Virus record (IMG/VR): IMGVR_UViG_3300020419_000016
Location: 1-61,769 of that record
Length of the DNA: 61,769 nt
Reading direction: 5' to 3' (one strand)
Origin: a virus
Shown here piece by piece: positions 52,764 through 59,282 of the stretch. Made by a program: the position numbers and the translations under genes. Position 1 is the stretch's first letter. Each line of letters opens with the position of its first letter. The notes under the pieces were generated by a model. The model saw only the letters and a list, made by a program, of their open reading frames with translations. It had not been told where the DNA came from and ran no database searches.

Positions 52764-53855
52764 ATGTTGGATGCACTAAAAACACTTTTCGAAAATGACG
52801 TTGTTTCGGATGAAGTGCGTACTCAAATTGAAGAAGCGTGGACAGCAAAACTTAAAGAAAATAGACTTGCTGTAACCGCTGAACTCCGTGAAGAATTCGC
52901 TCAGAAATATGAACATGACAAAGCTACTATGGTAGAAGCTATTGACAATTTAGTATCTGAGAGATTAACTGCTGAAGTAGCTGAATTTACAGAAGACCGT
53001 AAACAGCTTTCAGAAGCAAAAGCAAAATATGCAGTAGCAATGCGTGAAAATGCAGGGTTACTAAAAGGTTTTGTGATGGAAGCACTTAAAAAAGAAGTTT
53101 CCGAACTTCACGAAGAACAAAAAGCAATGGCTAACAATTTTTCTAAATTAGAAGAGTTTGTAGTCGACGCACTAGCCAACGAAATATCTGAGTTCTACGA
53201 AGATAAAAAAGACTTAGCTGCTACTAAGGTTAAACTTGTTAAAGAAGCTAAGAAACACTTGGCCAAAGTTAAAGAAAACTTTGTACAAAGAAGTGCTAAA
53301 GCAGTATCTTCAACAGTTGATAAAGCTCTTAGAGGAGAAATTAATCAACTTAAAGAAGACATTGATGCAGCACGTAAAAACGACTTTGGGCGGAAATTGT
53401 TTGAAGCATTTGCAAATGAATATCAAGGAAGCTATTTGAATGAAAAATCAGAAACTTCTAAGCTATTAAAAGTTGTTAATGTTAAAGACAAGCAGTTAGC
53501 TGAAGCAAAAGCATTTGCTGTTAAAGCAAAGAAAGTTGTTGAAGCACAAGAAGCTGAAAAGAAACAGCTTGTTGAATCTGCACAGCGTAAAGAGATCATG
53601 CATGGCTTGGTTGCACCATTAAGCAATCAACAGCAAGAGATTATGAAAGACTTACTGGAATCAGTTCAAACAAACAGATTACAATCTCAGTTTGAAAAAT
53701 ACTTACCGACAGTTATTGACGGCGAAGCACCAGAGAAAGCTAAAAAGGCGAAACTTACAGAAGGCAAAGAAATTACAGGCAATAGAGAAATAGTTCAAAC
53801 TAGTAAAACAGTAGACGATAATGTCGTTGACATTAGACGTTTAGCTGGAATTTAA
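52764..53855 (+). CDS. 22: Prohead core scaffold gp22
   Basis: A 363-aa, almost wholly helical, Lys/Glu-rich protein (EFAQKYEHDKATMVEAIDNL, VSERLTAEVAEFTEDRKQL) with coiled-coil potential over residues 20-270. The C-terminal third has PLSNQQQEIMKDLLESVQTN, as in gp22 family members. T4 gp22 is 269 aa. It forms the bulk of the prohead core and is degraded by gp21. GGAG precedes the ATG and the gap to gp23 is 14 nt. Confidence 0.93.
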   Translation: MLDALKTLFENDVVSDEVRTQIEEAWTAKLKENRLAVTAELREEFAQKYEHDKATMVEAIDNLVSERLTAEVAEFTEDRKQLSEAKAKYAVAMRENAGLLKGFVMEALKKEVSELHEEQKAMANNFSKLEEFVVDALANEISEFYEDKKDLAATKVKLVKEAKKHLAKVKENFVQRSAKAVSSTVDKALRGEINQLKEDIDAARKNDFGRKLFEAFANEYQGSYLNEKSETSKLLKVVNVKDKQLAEAKAFAVKAKKVVEAQEAEKKQLVESAQRKEIMHGLVAPLSNQQQEIMKDLLESVQTNRLQSQFEKYLPTVIDGEAPEKAKKAKLTEGKEITGNREIVQTSKTVDDNVVDIRRLAGI

Positions 53856-53869
53856 TAAGGAGATATAAT

Positions 53870-55039
53870 ATGTCAGAACTACTAGAAAGTCGCTGGCAGG
53901 AGACCAAAGGTGCTCTTCTTGAAGGCTTAAATGGCAACAAGAAGGCAGTTATGGCAAGTACACTTGAGAACACTCGTAAGTATTTGTCAGAGGCCGCAGG
54001 CACTGGTGCAACTTCCGCCGGTAATATCGCAACACTTAATCGTGTTATTCTTCCAGTCATCAGACGTGTGATGCCAACCGTTATTGCTAACGATTTGGTA
54101 GGCGTACAACCAATGACAGGACCAGTGGGTCAGATCCACACACTTCGCGTTCGTTATGCTGAAAGCAACGACAACGCAACAGCAGGTGAAGAGGCTCTTA
54201 GCCCATTCAAAATTGCTACAGCTTATTCAGGTGCGGGCACAGACCCATCTGGAACAGCAGACGCAACTGCAACCTTAGAAGGTGACGCTGGACGTAAAAT
54301 GTCCATCCAGATCTTAAAACAGACTGTAGAAGCAAAATCCAGAAAGCTATCAGCTCGTTGGACTTTTGAAGCTGCACAGGACGCTCAGTCCATGCACGGT
54401 ATTGATGTAGAAGCAGAAATTATGGCTGCTTTAGCACAAGAAATTACCGCTGAAATTGATCAAGAGATCATTCAGAGCTTAACTACATTGTCTGGTACAG
54501 CCGCTCAGACTTATGATCAAGCTGCTGTGTCTGGTACAGCTACTTTCGTTGGTGATGAGCATGCAGCTCTTGCAGTTCAAATTAACAGAGTATCAAACTT
54601 GATCGCTCAACGTACAAGACGTGGCGCAGGTAACTGGGCTGTTGTATCGCCATTCGCGTTAACAATCCTACAATCTGCAACAACTTCTGCGTTTGCACGT
54701 ACTACTGAAGGTACTTTTGAAGCACCAACTAACACTAAGATGGTTGGAACTTTAAACGGTGCAATGAAAGTATACGTCAACACATATGCTGGTGATAATG
54801 CTCCAGTACTTGTTGGCTACAAAGGTACTAGCGAATCTGATGCTGCTGCATTCTACTGCCCATACATTCCATTAATGAGCAGTGGTGTAGTGTTAGATCC
54901 AACATCATTCGAGCCAGTCGTGAGCTTCATGACTAGATACGGATATGTTGAATTATCTAACTCAGCTTCATCCCTTGGTAACGCGGCTGATTACTTAGCT
55001 AACGTTGCGATTACTAACGGTAACGTAAGCTTCAGCTAA
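53870..55039 (+). CDS. 23: Major capsid protein gp23 (short form)
   Basis: An HK97-fold major capsid protein of 389 aa; T4 gp23 is 521 aa. Conserved family blocks: TLNRVILPVIRRVMPTVIAN, DLVGVQPMTGPVGQIHTLRV, RKLSARWTFEAAQDAQSMHG, IDVEAEIMAALAQEITAEID and VLVGYKG. KYLSE|AAG at residues 38-44 fits the gp21 cut rule LxE, so the mature protein would begin at A42. The insertion domain of T4 gp23 appears missing or much reduced, as in other small marine forms. AAGGAG precedes the ATG; a strong terminator follows 17 nt after the stop. Confidence 0.96.
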   Translation: MSELLESRWQETKGALLEGLNGNKKAVMASTLENTRKYLSEAAGTGATSAGNIATLNRVILPVIRRVMPTVIANDLVGVQPMTGPVGQIHTLRVRYAESNDNATAGEEALSPFKIATAYSGAGTDPSGTADATATLEGDAGRKMSIQILKQTVEAKSRKLSARWTFEAAQDAQSMHGIDVEAEIMAALAQEITAEIDQEIIQSLTTLSGTAAQTYDQAAVSGTATFVGDEHAALAVQINRVSNLIAQRTRRGAGNWAVVSPFALTILQSATTSAFARTTEGTFEAPTNTKMVGTLNGAMKVYVNTYAGDNAPVLVGYKGTSESDAAAFYCPYIPLMSSGVVLDPTSFEPVVSFMTRYGYVELSNSASSLGNAADYLANVAITNGNVSFS

Positions 55040-55056
55040 TAGTTTACAAAACTTGA

Positions 55057-55084
55057 AAATAGGCCCTACGGGGCCTATTTTTTT
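55057..55084 (+). terminator. Rho-independent terminator after gp23
   Basis: A 10-bp stem (AAATAGGCCC with its complement) closed by a TACG tetraloop, then a run of T up to 55084. It ends the capsid operon. Confidence 0.93.
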
Positions 55085-55089
55085 GACTG

Positions 55090-55185
55090 ATGAAAAAAGA
55101 CAAAGATTTTGTCCTTGAAACAATTTACGAAAAAAAGACAGACTATAGCACAACTTGGTTAGTGCGTATTAAATCAAAAAAATAA
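55090..55185 (+). CDS. Possible 31-aa peptide gene
   Basis: ATG at 55090 to TAA at 55185: a Lys-rich peptide (MKKDKDFVLETIYEKK, ending WLVRIKSKK). It stops one base before the next ATG, a spacing typical of real phage genes. No ribosome site is visible because the gp23 terminator lies directly upstream, so expression would need read-through. Not recognised. Confidence 0.4.
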   Translation: MKKDKDFVLETIYEKKTDYSTTWLVRIKSKK

Positions 55186-55186
55186 A

Positions 55187-55429
55187 ATGTCACTTAAGAA
55201 AAAAGGTATAGGAAAACTACATCATGGAAGACCTATTGCGTATGCTTTATTAGATGAAGAAGATTACAAGCATATCTATACACGTAAAGATCGTATTAGA
55301 ATAGGAGTAGAGATTGCGTTTTTTATAAGCGTAGCTTATATAATCGCAGATATAGCATACATGACATGGTTTGAAGACAAATATAACATTTTTGGACAAG
55401 TAAACCAATTTATTTACATGCTTCCGTAA
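55187..55429 (+). CDS. Small membrane protein, 80 aa
   Basis: A Lys/His-rich N-terminal part (KKKGIGKLHHGRPIAYALLD), then one clear membrane helix at about residues 40-58 (VEIAFFISVAYIIADIAYM), and a short tail. One-span inner membrane topology with the basic N-terminus inside is expected. No similarity is recognised. It lies between the gp23 terminator and the RNA promoter; its own promoter is not evident. Confidence 0.6.
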   Translation: MSLKKKGIGKLHHGRPIAYALLDEEDYKHIYTRKDRIRIGVEIAFFISVAYIIADIAYMTWFEDKYNIFGQVNQFIYMLP

Positions 55430-55437
55430 AAAAAAGG

Positions 55438-55466
55438 TTGACATTATAGTAAAAGTTTGCTATAGT
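55438..55466 (+). promoter_or_regulatory. Sigma-70 promoter of the structured RNA
   Basis: TTGACA (55438-55443), a 17-bp spacer and TATAGT (55461-55466). Only the -10 has a mismatch. The start would be near 55473. No late box is present, so the RNA should be made by host polymerase. Confidence 0.82.
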
Positions 55467-55472
55467 GTATAC

Positions 55473-55720
55473 ATAAGCTAAAAACTTGTAGCTAGAGTTT
55501 TTATATAGTGCAAGGAAGAGGCGTTTACCAGAGCGTCGAACTTGACTAGTTAGGGGTGGTACCCAGGCTTGGTAGTAGAAATACGCTGAGTCACATCGCT
55601 CTCCCGAGCGGAACTAGGTTCCCTGGTTATCAGAATGGCATCTGTGGCGAGGGGTTGTAGGTATAACCGAGTCCTACCTATACTTGCTTATACTAAAAAG
55701 ACGCTTCGGCGTCTTTTTTT
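55473..55720 (+). ncRNA. Free-standing structured RNA of about 248 nt, unknown family
   Basis: It is bounded by a host-type promoter and a rho-independent terminator, and G+C-rich against its surroundings. The predicted first six bases (ATAAGC, 55473-55478) can pair with GCTTAT at 55686-55691 just before the terminator, closing the whole molecule. Inner hairpins: 55596-55609 (CGCTC/GAGCG, loop TCCC), 55611-55623 (GGAAC/GTTCC, loop TAG) and about 55659-55680 (TAGGTA/TACCTA). An AGCTA/TAGCT pair near 55477-55494 is an alternative. No start codon with a ribosome site and no lasting frame lies inside. It does not read as tRNA, tmRNA, 6S or RNase P RNA to me. It lies between the capsid operon and a late radical SAM gene. 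Existence is strongly supported; function is unknown. Confidence 0.75.
55696..55720 (+). terminator. Rho-independent terminator of the structured RNA
   Basis: An 8-bp stem (AAAGACGC with GCGTCTTT) closed by a TTCG tetraloop, then a T-run. The late box of the next gene starts 4 nt later. Confidence 0.95.
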
Positions 55721-55723
55721 CTC

Positions 55724-55731
55724 TATAAATA
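55724..55731 (+). promoter_or_regulatory. Late promoter box (TATAAATA), predicted leaderless
   Basis: A perfect TATAAATA directly after the terminator. It ends 5 nt before the ATG at 55737, and no Shine-Dalgarno intervenes. The expected late start is the A of the ATG. Confidence 0.75.
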
Positions 55732-55736
55732 ATTGT

Positions 55737-56705
55737 ATGAAATATTGTAGAGAACCTTTTATCCACTCTGAAATAAATCCAAAAGGTGATATAAGACTAT
55801 GCTGTGGATCGTGGCATCCTAAAATAGTTGGTAATATTCATCAAAGTCCATTAGAAGAAATATGGACTAACAAAGAATCACAAAAAGTTAGAGAATCAAT
55901 TAATGATCAATCTTACAAATATTGTAAATTAGAAATTTGTCCTCAGCCATTTCAGTCTACTCCTATTAATGTCCACACACGTTTACCAAAAGTGTTAAAA
56001 TTTAGTTTTGATAATAGTTGTAATTTAGAATGTCCTTCATGCAGGAGTAGTAAAATACAGCATGTAAAAGGATCTAAAGAATACAACGAATCAATGTCAA
56101 TACTTAACAAAGTAAAAGAGTCGTATTATAAATTTGGTGTAGATCAACCTACAGTTTTTATTATAACTGGATCAGGAGATCCCTTTGGTAGTGATGTATT
56201 TAGAAATTTTTTATATGATTTTGATGGTAGGAAAGTACCTAATTTAAAATTTGTATTTTTAACAAACGGTGTAATGCTCACGCCAAAGGTTATAAACAAG
56301 ATTAGTAAGATCTATAATAACATTAAACAGATGAATATCAGTATAGATTCAGCAACTCCTGACACATACAATGTTGTTCGTAAAGGCGGAAACTTTACGC
56401 AATTACAAAAAAATATAGAATACTTACATAACTTCAAACAGTTCAATCATGTAAAATTTTGTTATTCATTTGTAATACAAAATACAAATTTTGCTGAAAT
56501 AGAACCTTTTGTAGAATGGATTTTAACATATCCCAGAGCAAGTGTTAGATTTACTAGGATATTAAACTGGAGTGATATGGCAATTGATTTTAACAAAGAG
56601 AATATTTTCAGCCCAGATCATCCAAACTACACAAAATTACAAGAAACTTTAGCAAAAATAAAGCATATCCCAAACATAGACTTTCATAACGTTTTGTCTA
56701 AGTAG
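55737..56705 (+). CDS. Radical SAM protein with N-terminal SPASM-like domain
   Basis: 322 aa from the ATG at 55737. The open frame extends further left through the RNA gene, but no credible start lies there. Residues 1-70 look like a SPASM half (C4, C22, C23, C63, C68; NPKGDIRLCCGSW, then GNIHQSPLEEIW), which in peptide-modifying enzymes binds an auxiliary iron-sulfur cluster. The radical SAM motif CNLECPSC (C95, C99, C102) follows, then barrel strands (FIITGSGDPF, FLTNGVML, MNISIDSA). In most SPASM enzymes the order is reversed. Late expression suggests action during virion assembly or lysis. The substrate is unknown. Confidence 0.85.
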   Translation: MKYCREPFIHSEINPKGDIRLCCGSWHPKIVGNIHQSPLEEIWTNKESQKVRESINDQSYKYCKLEICPQPFQSTPINVHTRLPKVLKFSFDNSCNLECPSCRSSKIQHVKGSKEYNESMSILNKVKESYYKFGVDQPTVFIITGSGDPFGSDVFRNFLYDFDGRKVPNLKFVFLTNGVMLTPKVINKISKIYNNIKQMNISIDSATPDTYNVVRKGGNFTQLQKNIEYLHNFKQFNHVKFCYSFVIQNTNFAEIEPFVEWILTYPRASVRFTRILNWSDMAIDFNKENIFSPDHPNYTKLQETLAKIKHIPNIDFHNVLSK

Positions 56706-56712
56706 ATAAATA
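56705..56712 (+). promoter_or_regulatory. T4-type late promoter box (GATAAATA)
   Basis: GATAAATACT begins at the last base of the preceding stop codon. It is followed by a leader of about 80 nt containing a small hairpin (CACT/AGTG near 56732-56742) and AAAGGAG before the ATG at 56800. Confidence 0.68.
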
Positions 56713-56799
56713 CTATTGTCATAAATCGTGTCACTTAAAGTGGACTTATGCAGAATTGACCCACTGCGTATTACGTAAAAAGTATAAAGGAGAAAACAA

Positions 56800-57159
56800 A
56801 TGGGAAGACCAATTAATAAGAGATTTTTTGGCGCAACAGGCGACAATACTCAACCAACTATAGCAATTAGATATCATGACGGTACAGCATCTAGAGAAGG
56901 ATTTATCCTTTCTCAAAGAGGTACTAACAAATTTAATTGTGATAGTGCCGCTGGTACTGCAAAAATTTGCAGACTAGTAAATGAAATTGCACCTAATGCA
57001 GAAGGTGAATGTTCTTTAGTAGGTATTACACCAGGTGGTGGAGCAATAATACTTAAAAAAATGTTCAACAGAACAGCAGTAGACTTTGATAACAATCGTT
57101 ACAAGTGGGCTGTTGAAGATGATTCAACAGAATCATTAATTAGGTTAACAGCTATTTAA
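56800..57159 (+). CDS. Small virion protein of the marine T4-like type
   Basis: A 119-aa beta-rich protein starting MGRPINKRFFGATGDNTQPT, with EGFILSQRGTNKFNC, ITPGGGAIILKKMFN and WAVEDD. I recall similar short proteins opening with GRPINKRYFG among the virion genes of marine T4-like phages, but no function is known to me. It has its own late promoter and a strong ribosome site. A hairpin follows the stop. Confidence 0.65.
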   Translation: MGRPINKRFFGATGDNTQPTIAIRYHDGTASREGFILSQRGTNKFNCDSAAGTAKICRLVNEIAPNAEGECSLVGITPGGGAIILKKMFNRTAVDFDNNRYKWAVEDDSTESLIRLTAI

Positions 57160-57162
57160 TAT

Positions 57163-57187
57163 AATAGGGGGAGAAATCCCCCTATTT
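57163..57187 (+). terminator. Intergenic hairpin, possible partial terminator
   Basis: A perfect 9-bp stem (AATAGGGGG with CCCCCTATT, loop AGAAAT) lies in the 42-bp gap before the next gene. The tail is TTTAAAAA, not a clean T-run, so it may only reduce read-through or protect the upstream mRNA 3' end. Confidence 0.45.
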
Positions 57188-57201
57188 AAAAAGGATTAAG
57201 A

Positions 57202-58212
57202 ATGTCAAAGTATTTAAGAATAGGAAATGGTGATTATAATATCGTTACAAAAGAAGGCGGTGAAATCACATTAGATACAACTGATGGAAACTTAAATGGC
57301 ACAGGTAAAGTTATTGTTACTGGAGGATTAGAAGTCCAAGGTGATAGTACTACTTACAATTCAACAGTAGTTGCAATAGCTGATAACATCATTGTACTTT
57401 CTAAAGATAATACTGCTTCAGGAATTCCTGCGGCACTCAATTATAGAAGTGGTGTAGAAATTGAAAGAGGATCTCAAGCAAATGCATTTATGGTGTATGA
57501 TGAACAACTTGCTTGGACTCTTGGAGGAACGTCGGGCCAAGGAACATGGACTTTTGAACAAGGTGCAACTACAGTACCTATTAAAGCAACAGGAATGTTT
57601 TCAGATTCTAACTTATTTTTTAATCCAGGAACGGGTATTATATCAGTAACAAATACAACTAACTACGAGCAAAGAGTATTTCAGTATGGTGGTGGAATAG
57701 TTACGGGCGGAGCAATTGACGATGATATTATACCAAATGCAAAAGGCGTAATAGATTACGTTACTTATGCACTTGCATCAGGCGCAGTTCCTGCTAGACT
57801 ACAAGAATCAGATACTTCAATCGAAGCACATGACTTTAGTGTAACTGGAACAGATAGTAAACTACAATTTGATATTAACGGTGTAGCTAAAGCAAATTTA
57901 TTTGCAGACAGACTTGAAGCATTTGACATAATGATCCAAAACAATGAGATTACAACTACAGCTAGTAATACTGACTTAGTGCTAGGATCTCCAGGAACAG
58001 GATCAGTAAAAATTAAAGATAATATTGAAATAACTGAAACACCTGGTGAGAATGATGTTGCTACAGATCCAAGTGTACCGGTTGAAGGTATTAAGATATA
58101 TTCAAAAACACAATCAACTGGTGGTTCAGGATTGTTTTTCGTTAATAAGAGTAGTAACAGAGACGAATTGATAAGTAAGAATAAAGCACTAGTGTATAGT
58201 ATGGTGTTCTAA
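57202..58212 (+). CDS. Fibre-like structural protein
   Basis: A 336-aa Gly/Thr/Asn-rich protein. Near residues 30-110 it carries GKVIVTGGLEVQGDSTTYNS, VAIADNIIVLSKDN and RSGVEIERGSQ, which repeat in altered form in the 637-aa fibre on the other strand (GGNLLVSGDTTYLDT, RVEDKNIQLGL). NTDLVLGSPGTGSVKIKDNI near 255 recurs in the fibre genes downstream. The C-terminus is KALVYSMVF. AAAGGA precedes the ATG. It is probably part of a tail fibre or a baseplate appendage. Confidence 0.68.
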   Translation: MSKYLRIGNGDYNIVTKEGGEITLDTTDGNLNGTGKVIVTGGLEVQGDSTTYNSTVVAIADNIIVLSKDNTASGIPAALNYRSGVEIERGSQANAFMVYDEQLAWTLGGTSGQGTWTFEQGATTVPIKATGMFSDSNLFFNPGTGIISVTNTTNYEQRVFQYGGGIVTGGAIDDDIIPNAKGVIDYVTYALASGAVPARLQESDTSIEAHDFSVTGTDSKLQFDINGVAKANLFADRLEAFDIMIQNNEITTTASNTDLVLGSPGTGSVKIKDNIEITETPGENDVATDPSVPVEGIKIYSKTQSTGGSGLFFVNKSSNRDELISKNKALVYSMVF

Positions 58213-58223
58213 AGGAAATAAAA

Positions 58224-58580
58224 ATGGCAATAACAACAAATCAATTAACATTAACACAATTAGACGCATTAACTGTACCTTCTGATAAAACATATGCAAT
58301 TACAAATGTATTAGTATGTAACACATATAGTCCAAGTGGCGGAAGTGCTGCAACTAGAGGTGCAAATTTTACAATGCATATTATTCCTTCAGGAAGTGCA
58401 TTAAACAATAACGTAACTTGTGTTGTTAAAGAGTTAACATTACCTGCAGGAGAAACTTTTACATTTGATTCAGAAAGAATTATTTTAGAAACAGGTGATA
58501 AACTTACTTTTACAGCTTCTCCAGATCAAGGTTCAGGAAACACAGATTTAGCGTGTACAGTTAGTTATATGGAAGTATAA
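58224..58580 (+). CDS. Small beta-sandwich virion protein
   Basis: A 118-aa protein that reads as alternating beta strands (TYAITNVLVCNTYSP, CVVKELTLPAGETFTFD, GDKLTFTASPDQGSG, ACTVSYMEV). The LPAGETFTF ... ILETGDKLTFTAS pattern is like capsid-decoration and fibre-head proteins of phages. It lies 11 nt after one structural gene and 1 nt before the next. The function is inferred from fold and context. Confidence 0.62.
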   Translation: MAITTNQLTLTQLDALTVPSDKTYAITNVLVCNTYSPSGGSAATRGANFTMHIIPSGSALNNNVTCVVKELTLPAGETFTFDSERIILETGDKLTFTASPDQGSGNTDLACTVSYMEV

Positions 58581-58581
58581 G

Positions 58582-59253
58582 ATGCGTTTACTTAAAGGTC
58601 AAAATACTAACCAACGTAACGTATACGGCAGAGGTGTACAAGTAGATACATTAGATCAAGTAATTGCTGAAAGTACAAATTCAATTCGTGTGCCTATGGG
58701 TACAACAGCTCAAAGACCTACTACTCCAGCTAACGGACAAATTAGATATAATACTTCAAATAATAAATTTGAAGGATACGAAAATTCAGCGTGGAGAAAC
58801 TTACGATATGCTGAACCATTTCCAACAGGTATTATTCAACAAAGTTTAGGAAACGGGGATGCAACTGCTGTTTGTTTTGGACCGTTGAATTCACAAGATA
58901 CAAATCAAGTTGCTCCGGCAGCAGCCCAAAATGTAATTGTTCTTGTTGAAAATGTCTTTCAGTTAGCAACAACAAACTACACTATGGTACAGAATCCATC
59001 TGCAGCAACAGGAACTGGTTCAGAAGTTACTGCTGGTTCTTTCCAAGTAAGTACAGAATACAAAATTGTAACAGTTGGCACAACAGACTTTACAACTATT
59101 GGTGCCAGTGCAAATACTGTAGACACAGTATTCACAGCTACAGGAGCTGGTACAGGAAATGGTACAGCAAGACCAACCGGATATTATCTAGTATTTACAT
59201 CAGCACCTGATGCAGGTAAACCAGTAACTGCCCTACATAACTTCGATAAGTAA
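58582..59253 (+). CDS. Fibre-associated structural protein with inserted repeat module
   Basis: A 223-aa protein. RVPMGTTAQRPTTPANGQIR and YNTSNNKFEGYENSAWRNL form a short module also found in the two downstream fibre genes. The second half holds FQVSTEYKIVTVGTTDFTTI and FTATGAGTGNGTA, a mobile-looking fibre module common in marine phages as I recall. It appears to interrupt a segment ending YYLVFTSAPDAGKPVTALHN. The start lies 1 nt after the previous stop, so coupled translation is likely. Confidence 0.65.
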   Translation: MRLLKGQNTNQRNVYGRGVQVDTLDQVIAESTNSIRVPMGTTAQRPTTPANGQIRYNTSNNKFEGYENSAWRNLRYAEPFPTGIIQQSLGNGDATAVCFGPLNSQDTNQVAPAAAQNVIVLVENVFQLATTNYTMVQNPSAATGTGSEVTAGSFQVSTEYKIVTVGTTDFTTIGASANTVDTVFTATGAGTGNGTARPTGYYLVFTSAPDAGKPVTALHNFDK

Positions 59254-59256
59254 ACC

Positions 59257-59264
59257 TATAAATA
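59257..59264 (+). promoter_or_regulatory. T4-type late promoter box (TATAAATA)
   Basis: A perfect TATAAATA 3 nt after the preceding stop. The leader is short, with TAGGAGA 7-8 nt before the ATG at 59283. Confidence 0.78.
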
Positions 59265-59282
59265 CTGTATAGGAGATATAGT

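Noticed and set aside
55473-55720. 6S RNA or RNase P RNA as identity of the structured RNA
   Set aside because: The length and the single large closed domain are not those of 6S RNA, and the conserved RNase P core strings were not found.
55635-55736. Extended N-terminus of the SPASM/radical SAM gene
   Set aside because: It would run through the RNA gene and its terminator and lies upstream of the late promoter. The ATG at 55737 begins the recognisable domain.
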